Shown: positions 1 to 5,189 of the stretch, piece after piece | Numbering within the stretch: the stretch's first letter is position 1 | How the letters are laid out: each line of letters starts with the position of its first letter | Origin: Pararoseburia sp963661325 | GTDB taxonomy: Bacteria; Bacillota; Clostridia; Lachnospirales; Lachnospiraceae | Direction of reading: 5' to 3' | Length of the DNA stretch: 6,798 nucleotides | Assembly: GCA_963661325.1 (NCBI GenBank) | Contig: CAVLBP010000119.1 | Location: 1-6,798, forward strand | Made by a program: the position numbers and the translations under genes | The notes under the pieces: model-generated | Told to the model about the DNA's origin: nothing | The model's input: the letters and a program-made list of their open reading frames with translations, nothing else | Databases searched by the model: none

Positions 1-73
1 CGTCTGTGGAAAGACAGTTCCCGCAACCCGGCAAATCAAACACAAGCATAATTTTTGACAGGAAAAAACAAAT

Positions 74-116
74 GGGGTTTTTCGAGGCCTGGATGCCTTG
101 AAAAGCCCCTATTTTT
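74..116 (+). terminator. Intrinsic terminator upstream of the tig operon
   Basis: Left arm 74-88 and right arm 95-109 form a 15-bp stem with a 6-base loop (CTGGAT). Only two pairs are G-U wobbles. A T-rich run (TATTTTT, 110-116) follows. An A-rich stretch (63-72) precedes the stem, so a T-tract also exists on the minus strand. There, however, the two G-U pairs become A-C mismatches, so the + direction is favoured. It probably ends a + strand gene lying mostly left of the window and isolates the tig promoter from read-through. Confidence 0.88.
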
Positions 117-131
117 CATTGGTTTTCCTTA

Positions 132-160
132 TTGCTATTTAAAATATGGTGTGATATAAT
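132..160 (+). promoter_or_regulatory. Sigma-A-type promoter of the tig-clpP-clpX operon
   Basis: A perfect -10 box TATAAT lies at 155-160, preceded by TGA (152-154), which makes it an extended -10. Exactly 17 bases upstream is TTGCTA (132-137), matching 4 of 6 positions of the TTGACA consensus. Transcription should start near 167, giving a leader of about 95 bases before tig. I see no CIRCE element (HrcA site) and no CtsR heptad repeat in 1-261, so the classical heat-shock repressors of clp genes do not obviously act here. Confidence 0.82.
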
Positions 161-195
161 ATCCCAATGACTGCACAAGGGCTGAATGTCCTTTT

Positions 196-216
196 TATAA
201 TAGAAGTTCTATTATA
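196..216 (+). promoter_or_regulatory. Perfect 21-bp palindrome in the tig leader (candidate operator or mRNA hairpin)
   Basis: The arms TATAATAGAA (196-205) and TTCTATTATA (207-216) are exact reverse complements around a single central G. The element lies about 30-50 bases downstream of the predicted transcription start. As DNA, it has the size and symmetry of a dimeric repressor operator. As RNA, it can form a 9-bp stem with a 3-base loop at the 5' end of the transcript. The spacing does not fit the 7-1-7 Fur/PerR box, and the sequence is not a CIRCE, CtsR or LexA site. The palindrome is seen directly; its function is inferred. Confidence 0.5.
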
Positions 217-228
217 GGTGATTAGTAC

Positions 229-261
229 ATGAGTTACAATTTTAAGGAGGAAATGAATTAA
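229..261 (+). CDS. Possible ten-codon leader ORF directly before tig
   Basis: ATG at 229 opens a frame encoding MSYNFKEEMN whose TAA stop (259-261) directly abuts the tig ATG at 262. AGGTGAT at 216-222 is fully complementary to the 16S rRNA 3' end and lies at a usable distance. The same heptamer serves as the likely ribosome site of the metal-binding protein gene further down. If translated, the ORF would couple ribosome arrival to tig initiation, since tig's own AAGGAGG lies inside it. Chance is a realistic alternative: the ORF is very short, and no amino acid is repeated in the manner of an attenuator peptide. Confidence 0.2.
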   Translation: MSYNFKEEMN

Positions 262-1668
262 ATGAGTGTACAGGTTGAAACATTAGAGAAGAATATGGCA
301 AAACTCACAGTTGAGATTGAGGCTGAGCGTTTAGAGAAGGCACTTGACGCTGCATACAACAAGCAGAAGAAGAGCATCTCTATGCCGGGATTCCGTAAGG
401 GCAAGGTTCCGAGAGCCATGGTTGAGAAGATGTATGGCGTAGAAGTATTCTACGAAGATGCAGCCAACATCCTTTTACAGGAGACATATCCTGAGGCATA
501 TGATGAGAGTGGTCTTGAGATCGTTTCACAGCCATCTATCGATGTCGTACAGTTAGAGAAGGGTAAGCCATTTATCTATACAGCAGAAGTTGCTGTTAAG
601 CCGGAAGTTACACTTGGCAAGTATAAAGGCGTTACCGTTACCAAGATCGATACAAGCGTTTCTGATGAAGAAGTAGACGCAGAGGTTGAGACACAGAGAA
701 ACAACAACGCAAGAACTGTTTCTGTAGAGCGTCCGATCGAGAATGGTGATACCGCAGTGATCGATTTTGAAGGATTTGTAGATGATGTGGCATTTGAAGG
801 CGGAAAGGGCGAGAACTACGACTTAGAGATCGGATCTCATTCTTTCATCGATACCTTTGAAGATCAGTTAGTAGGCAAGGTTGCCGGAGATGACGTAGAA
901 GTAAAGGTTACTTTCCCAGACCAGTATCAGGCAGAAGAACTTGCCGGAAAGCCAGCAGTATTCAAGGTTAAGATCCATGAAGTAAAGGCTAAAGAATTAC
1001 CGGAACTTGATGATGAGTTCGCACAGGATGTATCTGAGTTCGATACCCTTGCTGAGTACAAGGAAGATGTCAAGATGAAACTGACAGAGCGCAAGGAAGC
1101 AGATGCACACCGCACAAAGGAAGATGAAGCAATCGAAAAGATCATCGATGATGCTAAGATGGACATCCCAGAAGCAATGATCGACAATCAGGTCAACAGC
1201 ATGATCAATGATTTTGCAAATAACATGATGCAGCAGGGCCTTTCTATGGAGCAGTACATGCAGTTTACCGGCATGACCATGGATAAGTTCAAGGAGCAGG
1301 TTCGCCCGGATGCTGTTAAGAGAATCCAGTCATCACTCGTATTAGAGCAGATCGCTAAGGACGAAAATCTTGAAGTTACCGATGCTGATGTAGATGCTGA
1401 GATCGAAAAGATGGCAGCAGCATACGGCATGGAAATTGACAAGGTTAAGGAATACATCCAGGATGCTGAGAGAGAATCTATGAAGAAGGATATCGCTATC
1501 CAGAAGGCAGCAGACTTCATCATGGAGAATGTCAAGGAAAGAGCAAAGAGAACCACAAAGAAGGCAGCCGCTGACGAAGAGAAAGAGCCGGCAAAGAAGA
1601 CTACCGCCAAAAAGACAACAGCGAAGAAGACAACAAAGAAGGCTGACGAGACAAAAGACGCTGAGTAA
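262..1668 (+). CDS. tig: Trigger factor, ribosome-associated chaperone and peptidyl-prolyl isomerase
   Basis: Trigger factor docks beside the ribosomal exit tunnel, shields emerging cytosolic chains and can isomerise prolyl bonds. The N-terminal ribosome-binding domain (about residues 1-115) carries the signature GFRKGKVP at 43-50. The FKBP-like isomerase domain spans about 160-245 (GDTAVIDFEG at 162-171, FPDQY at 218-222). The helical substrate cradle follows to about residue 424 and is rich in Met and Gln around the MMQQGLSMEQYMQ stretch. At 468 aa the protein is longer than the usual ~430 because of a lysine-rich tail from residue 425. The start at 262 is fixed by TAAGGAGG at 243-250 and by the expected N-terminal length. 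Leucine codons are almost all TTA or CTT (one CTG in 20), consistent with high expression. It is the first full-length gene after the promoter, with clpP 37 bases downstream. Confidence 0.97.
   Translation: MSVQVETLEKNMAKLTVEIEAERLEKALDAAYNKQKKSISMPGFRKGKVPRAMVEKMYGVEVFYEDAANILLQETYPEAYDESGLEIVSQPSIDVVQLEKGKPFIYTAEVAVKPEVTLGKYKGVTVTKIDTSVSDEEVDAEVETQRNNNARTVSVERPIENGDTAVIDFEGFVDDVAFEGGKGENYDLEIGSHSFIDTFEDQLVGKVAGDDVEVKVTFPDQYQAEELAGKPAVFKVKIHEVKAKELPELDDEFAQDVSEFDTLAEYKEDVKMKLTERKEADAHRTKEDEAIEKIIDDAKMDIPEAMIDNQVNSMINDFANNMMQQGLSMEQYMQFTGMTMDKFKEQVRPDAVKRIQSSLVLEQIAKDENLEVTDADVDAEIEKMAAAYGMEIDKVKEYIQDAERESMKKDIAIQKAADFIMENVKERAKRTTKKAAADEEKEPAKKTTAKKTTAKKTTKKADETKDAE
1591..1641 (+). repeat. 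AKKTT tandem repeat in the trigger-factor C-terminal tail
   Basis: Residues 444-458 are three consecutive AKKTT units, followed by KK. They sit in a 44-residue tail (425-468) made almost only of Lys, Ala, Thr, Glu and Asp. The units use different synonymous codons (GCA, GCC and GCG for Ala; ACT, ACC and ACA for Thr). The repeat is therefore kept at the protein level and is not a fresh DNA duplication. The composition resembles histone-H1-like tails and suggests a disordered, positively charged segment able to touch RNA or other polyanions. That role is inferred. Confidence 0.75.
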
Positions 1669-1705
1669 TCAGACGTAATAAAGTCAGGAAAGAGAGGTTC
1701 ATAAT

Positions 1706-2290
1706 ATGGCAACAATACCTTATGTCATTGAGCAGAATAGTAGAGGAGAACGTTCCTACGATATCTATTCCAGATTGCTGAAAGATAGAATTATCTTTCT
1801 TGGGGAGGAAGTAAACGAGACAACTGCAAGCCTTGTAGTTGCACAGTTATTGTTCTTGGAGTCAGAAGACCCGAGCAAGGACATCCATCTTTACATCAAT
1901 TCCCCAGGCGGAATGGTGACTGCGGGCATGGCCATCTATGACACCATGCAGTATATCAAGTGTGATGTATCTACGATTTGTATTGGTATGGCGGCAAGTA
2001 TGGGAGCATTCCTCTTAGCCGGTGGTGCCAAGGGCAAACGTTTTGCACTTCCGAATGCGGAAGTCATGATTCACCAGCCATCCGGTGGTGCCAAGGGTCA
2101 GGCGACAGAGATCCAGATCGCTGCAGAGAACATCTTAAAGACAAAGAAAAAGTTGAATCAGATGTTAGCAGACAACACAGGAAAGCCATACGAAGTTGTG
2201 GCAGCAGACACAGAGAGAGATCATTGGATGAGCGCAGATGAAGCCTTAGATTATGGCTTGATCGATGGAATCATCACAAAGAAAGAGTAA
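1706..2290 (+). CDS. clpP: ATP-dependent Clp protease proteolytic subunit ClpP
   Basis: ClpP is the serine peptidase that forms a double heptameric barrel and degrades proteins threaded in by ClpX or ClpC. The catalytic triad is visible: Ser98 in GMAASMGAF, His123 in MIHQPSGG and Asp172 in TERDHW. The oxyanion-loop motif SPGG lies at 66-69. The length of 194 aa matches the family, and the N-terminus (MATIPYVIEQNSRGERSYDIYSRLLKDR) starts as expected without a long propeptide. AAGAGAGG just upstream of 1706, with 8 bases spacing, supports the start. The gene follows tig by 37 bases with no terminator, so it is almost certainly co-transcribed. Its ATPase partner clpX comes next, after a hairpin-bearing gap. 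Confidence 0.98.
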   Translation: MATIPYVIEQNSRGERSYDIYSRLLKDRIIFLGEEVNETTASLVVAQLLFLESEDPSKDIHLYINSPGGMVTAGMAIYDTMQYIKCDVSTICIGMAASMGAFLLAGGAKGKRFALPNAEVMIHQPSGGAKGQATEIQIAAENILKTKKKLNQMLADNTGKPYEVVAADTERDHWMSADEALDYGLIDGIITKKE

Positions 2291-2332
2291 TGCATAAGAG
2301 GGTACCCCGTATGGGATACCCTCAATGTGCAT
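2290..2332 (+). promoter_or_regulatory. Imperfect hairpin in the clpP-clpX intergenic gap
   Basis: The inner stem pairs 2298-2304 with 2317-2323 (GAGGGTA/TACCCTC), then a C-A mismatch, then CCC (2306-2308) with GGG (2313-2315), plus one more C-G choice at the loop side (the loop is about GTAT). An outer stem pairs 2290-2296 with 2326-2332, with one G-T wobble and a small internal loop. No T-run follows (AATGTGCATATC), so this is not a standard intrinsic terminator. It is more likely a processing, stability or partial-pausing element that sets the clpP to clpX ratio. That role is inferred. Confidence 0.6.
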
Positions 2333-2357
2333 ATCATAAGGAAATGAGAGAAGTAAA

Positions 2358-3692
2358 ATGGCAGGAAGAATGAATGACGATAAGATGGTCAGATGTTCTT
2401 TTTGTGGTAAAACACAAAATCAGGTACACAAGTTGATCGCAGGTCCAAATGGGGCATTTATCTGCGATGAATGTGTAGACATCTGCACAGAGATCATAGA
2501 AGAAGATTTAATGGAAAAGGGGCTGATGCCGGACTATGACGAGCCGGAGCAGGAAGGAAAACGATCATACCCTAAAAGAAATGCAAATGAGGAATTTGAG
2601 ATCAATCTTTTGACACCACAGGAACTCAAAGCCTTTCTGGATGACTATGTCATCGGTCAGGATGAGGCGAAAAAGGTACTGTCTGTCGCTGTATATAATC
2701 ATTACAAGCGTATCACATCCGGACAGGACATTGAAGTTGAATTGCAAAAGAGCAATGTCCTCATGCTGGGGCCGACCGGTAGCGGAAAGACACTGTTAGC
2801 ACAGACACTTGCCCGTGTCCTTGGTGTACCGTTTGCCATCGCTGATGCTACGACATTGACAGAAGCAGGCTATGTAGGTGAAGATGTAGAGAATATCCTG
2901 CTCAAGTTGATCCAGGCGGCAGATTTCGATATCCAGGCAGCCGAGATGGGTATTGTCTATATTGATGAGATCGATAAGATCACCAAGAAATCTGAGAATG
3001 TTTCCATTACAAGAGATGTTTCCGGTGAAGGCGTGCAGCAGGCACTCCTCAAGTTGATCGAGGGAACGGTTGCCAGCGTGCCGCCAAAGGGGGGACGTAA
3101 GCATCCGCAGCAGGAGTTGATCTCCATCGACACCAAGAATATCCTCTTTATCTGCGGCGGGGCTTTTGAAGGTCTGGACAAGATCATTTCTGAACGATTG
3201 GACAGCAATGTCATTGGTTTCCAGTCAGAGGTCAAAGAACGCAGCCAGGATGATCTGTCTACCCTCTTAAAGCAGGTATTGCCACAGGATTTCATCAAGT
3301 TTGGTCTGATCCCTGAGTTTATCGGACGTGTGCCGATCAATGTTTCCTTGCAGGAATTGACAGAGGAAGATATGGTGCGTGTTCTGACCGAGCCAAAGAA
3401 CAGTCTGGTCAAGCAGTATCAGGCACTTTTTAAGATGGATGATGTCGACTTGTCTTTCGATCATGATGCTCTGGTAGAGGTTGCCAGAAAGTCTATCGAG
3501 CGTAAGACCGGTGCGAGAGGACTGCGTGCGATCTTAGAAAATGTCATGATGGACTCCATGTATGAGGTGCCATCCGATAAGACGATCACAAACGTGCATG
3601 TTACCAAAGAGATGGTAGATGAGAATCTGATCCTGGAGGATAAAGTGGGAGACATCGCATCTATCGAAGAGAAGCAGGAGAAGAGTGCATAA
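2358..3692 (+). CDS. clpX: ATP-dependent Clp protease ATP-binding subunit ClpX
   Basis: ClpX is the AAA+ hexamer that recognises tagged or specific substrates, unfolds them and feeds them to ClpP. The N-terminal zinc domain has Cys13, Cys16, Cys36 and Cys39 (RCSFCGK and FICDEC). The ATPase core shows Walker A GPTGSGKT at 138-145, pore loop GYVGED at 171-176, Walker B IVYIDE at 199-204, RKH loop at 247-249, the ClpP-docking IGF tripeptide at 286-288, arginine finger Arg324 (EFIGRVP) and sensor-2 Arg387 (GARGLR). At 444 aa it is slightly longer than the E. coli protein. The start at 2358 gives a normal N-terminus, although only weak purine runs (AAGGAA at 2338, GAGAGAAG at 2346) precede it. Met5 and Met10 are less likely starts. 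The stop overlaps the engB start by one base. Confidence 0.98.
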   Translation: MAGRMNDDKMVRCSFCGKTQNQVHKLIAGPNGAFICDECVDICTEIIEEDLMEKGLMPDYDEPEQEGKRSYPKRNANEEFEINLLTPQELKAFLDDYVIGQDEAKKVLSVAVYNHYKRITSGQDIEVELQKSNVLMLGPTGSGKTLLAQTLARVLGVPFAIADATTLTEAGYVGEDVENILLKLIQAADFDIQAAEMGIVYIDEIDKITKKSENVSITRDVSGEGVQQALLKLIEGTVASVPPKGGRKHPQQELISIDTKNILFICGGAFEGLDKIISERLDSNVIGFQSEVKERSQDDLSTLLKQVLPQDFIKFGLIPEFIGRVPINVSLQELTEEDMVRVLTEPKNSLVKQYQALFKMDDVDLSFDHDALVEVARKSIERKTGARGLRAILENVMMDSMYEVPSDKTITNVHVTKEMVDENLILEDKVGDIASIEEKQEKSA

Positions 3693-4291
3693 TGGTCATT
3701 AAGAATGTGGAACTGGAGACGGTCTGTGGTGTGACGAGTACGCTTCCGGACAATCAACTGCCGGAAGTGGCATTTGCGGGCAAATCCAATGTCGGCAAAT
3801 CGTCACTGATCAACGCGCTTATGATGCGTAAGTCATTGGCGCGTACATCGGCACAGCCGGGCAAGACACAGACGATCAATTTTTATAATATCAATAAAGA
3901 AATCTATCTGGTAGACCTTCCGGGCTATGGTTATGCCAAGGCTTCCGAAAAGGAACGGGAGGCATGGGGGCAGATGATCGAGCGCTATCTGAATACTTCA
4001 GACAAACTGCGTGCGGTCTTTCTGCTGGTAGATATCCGTCACGCGCCGTCTGCCAATGACAAGCAGATGTTTGAGTGGATGGCATATGTAGGATATGATC
4101 CGATCGTTATTGCGACCAAGTTGGACAAGATCAAGCGAAGCCAGATTGATAAACAGCTCAAGATCATCCGTCAGGGATTGGGTGCGGATAAAGAGACCAT
4201 TATCGTTCCATTTTCTGCGGAGACAAAACAGGGAAGAGATATAATCTGGGATTTTATGGATCAGGTGATTGAGAATGAAGAAGAGGCATAA
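3692..4291 (+). CDS. engB: Ribosome biogenesis GTP-binding protein EngB (YsxC/YihA)
   Basis: EngB is a small TrmE-Era-EngA-EngB family GTPase needed for late assembly of the large ribosomal subunit. All GTPase motifs are present: G1 GKSNVGKSS at 30-38, a conserved TSAQPGKTQT block (G2) at 52-61, G3 DLPGYG at 75-80, G4 TKLDK at 142-146 and G5 SAE at 175-177. The length of 199 aa is normal. The start codon overlaps the clpX stop (TAATG), with AGGAG at 3676-3680 as ribosome site, so translation is probably coupled to clpX. In many relatives a lon protease gene sits between clpX and engB; here there is none. The 3' end overlaps the start of the metal-binding protein gene by 17 bases. Confidence 0.97.
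   Translation: MVIKNVELETVCGVTSTLPDNQLPEVAFAGKSNVGKSSLINALMMRKSLARTSAQPGKTQTINFYNINKEIYLVDLPGYGYAKASEKEREAWGQMIERYLNTSDKLRAVFLLVDIRHAPSANDKQMFEWMAYVGYDPIVIATKLDKIKRSQIDKQLKIIRQGLGADKETIIVPFSAETKQGRDIIWDFMDQVIENEEEA
4240..4245 (+). promoter_or_regulatory. Possible internal -10 box inside the end of engB
   Basis: A perfect TATAAT falls within the engB codons for Asp-Ile-Ile, where an ATA isoleucine codon is used although engB otherwise prefers ATC and ATT. It lies 29 bases before the metal-binding protein ATG, leaving room for a short leader with AGGTGAT at 4263-4269. There is no convincing -35 box at 16-18 bases and no upstream TG. It is at best a weak or activator-dependent promoter for the transporter genes. 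I see no Zur-, AdcR- or MntR-like site around it. Confidence 0.25.
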
Positions 4292-5177
4292 AGGATTATT
4301 TGTAAGTACGCTGCTTGCCACCATTTTTGTGGTGGCATTTGGCTGTACTTTTTTTATTTATCAGAAACAGGAAAAAAATGGAAATGCAGAGGATCTGACG
4401 GTAGTCACATCCTTTTATCCCATGTATATCGCTGCTTTGAATGTCTGCGATGGTGTGGATGGCATCCATCTGGAAAATCTGAGCGAGCCGCAGACCGGCT
4501 GCCTGCATGATTACCAGTTGACCCCGGAAGACATGAAACTCTTGCAGACAGCAGATGTCTTTATCGTCAATGGCGGTGGGATCGAGAACTTCCTTACCGA
4601 TGTGGCGAAGGCATGCCCGAATCTGACCATCATCAATGCAAGCCAGGGACTGGATCTGATCGAGGATAATGCCCATGCATGGATGAGTCCTGCATTACAT
4701 GAAAAACAGGTGGAAAATATTGCAGAAGGACTGGCGGCAGCGGATACAGACCATAGCAAGGCATACACAAAAAATGCCAAGGCATACCGGAAGAAGTTAC
4801 AGGCCTTGGAAAAGCAGGAAGAAGAAATGACCCAATATACCGAGGGGCGGTCTGTTGTGCTTTTTCAGGAAGCCTATGAATATCTGGCAGAAGATCTGCA
4901 TCTGAAGGTGTCTTACGTCTTAGATCTGGACGAGGAACGACAGGTCAGTGCCGGTGAGGTGTCGGATGTCATGTCTGCCATTGCAAAAGACCGTATCCGG
5001 GTCGTTTTTGCAGACGATGTCTATGGCAAGGAGATGGGTGATATGGTGGATGCGGAGACCGCAGCCAATACCGTCTATGTGGAAACACTGGTCAGGGGAG
5101 ACTATGACAAGGACAGTTATATAGAGCACATGCAGGAAAATCTGGATGCCATACAGATGGCTTTTGCTGCGAGATAG
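4275..5177 (+). CDS. Metal ABC transporter substrate-binding lipoprotein (ZnuA/TroA-like)
   Basis: This is the extracellular metal receptor of a Zn/Mn-type ABC importer (cluster A-I). The basic N-terminus MKKRHK and a hydrophobic segment (8-29) contain VAFGC with Cys24 as candidate lipid anchor. The mature part begins near residue 40 (LTVVTSFYPMY). Metal ligands expected in the family map to His78 (CLHDYQLTP) and His134 (NAHAWMSP). The third position, normally His or Glu, is Gln198 (FQEAYEYLA). The fourth, normally Asp, is Glu270 (VYVETL). There is no His-rich loop. I chose ATG 4275 over an in-frame TTG at 4269 because AGGTGAT (4263-4269) is then well spaced; this gives 300 aa. It overlaps engB by 17 bases and leads the ATPase gene by 12 bases. 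Zinc, manganese or another metal cannot be decided from sequence. Confidence 0.88.
   Translation: MKKRHKGLFVSTLLATIFVVAFGCTFFIYQKQEKNGNAEDLTVVTSFYPMYIAALNVCDGVDGIHLENLSEPQTGCLHDYQLTPEDMKLLQTADVFIVNGGGIENFLTDVAKACPNLTIINASQGLDLIEDNAHAWMSPALHEKQVENIAEGLAAADTDHSKAYTKNAKAYRKKLQALEKQEEEMTQYTEGRSVVLFQEAYEYLAEDLHLKVSYVLDLDEERQVSAGEVSDVMSAIAKDRIRVVFADDVYGKEMGDMVDAETAANTVYVETLVRGDYDKDSYIEHMQENLDAIQMAFAAR
4316..4337 (+). repeat. Perfect 8-bp inverted repeat in the signal-peptide coding region
   Basis: TGCCACCA (4316-4323) and TGGTGGCA (4330-4337) are exact reverse complements around a TTTTTG loop. The hairpin lies about 40-60 bases after the start codon of the metal-binding protein gene. It could slow or tune translation or act as an mRNA feature. 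It could also be a by-product of the Ala-Thr-Ile-Phe-Val-Val-Ala codons in the hydrophobic segment. The repeat is seen directly; function is unproven. Confidence 0.4.
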
Positions 5178-5189
5178 GAGATAGTATTT

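Noticed and set aside
1..49. Minus-strand frame starting at 49 (MLVFDLPGCGNCLS...)
   Set aside because: No ribosome site precedes it, and it is cut by the window edge after about 16 residues.
1..58. Possible C-terminal end of an upstream + strand gene (frames ending at TAA 49-51 or TGA 56-58)
   Set aside because: The terminator at 74-116 makes such a gene end plausible, but all frames are open to the edge and the 16-18 residues match nothing I recognise, so the frame cannot be chosen.
55..60. Perfect TTGACA (-35-like) box
   Set aside because: No -10 lies 16-18 bases downstream, and the terminator stem starts there.
253..261. Two-codon ORF ATG AAT TAA before tig
   Set aside because: The ribosome site is only two bases away, too close for initiation. 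It is simply the end of the 229-261 frame.
1188..1715. Minus-strand 175-codon open frame opposite tig
   Set aside because: It is a shadow of tig: Ser/Phe-rich low-complexity sequence opposite Lys/Ala codons, with no ribosome site.
2332..2337. TATCAT as a -10 box for a clpX promoter
   Set aside because: No -35 or extended -10 context is present, and it sits at the foot of the hairpin.
262..3692. High density of GATC sites
   Set aside because: They follow from frequent ATC isoleucine codons and GAT/ATC-rich coding in these genes. They do not suggest a separate element.
4269..4274. TTG at 4269 as start of the metal-binding protein
   Set aside because: It would overlap its own AGGTGAT ribosome site; the ATG at 4275 is correctly spaced and gives a typical MKKR signal start.
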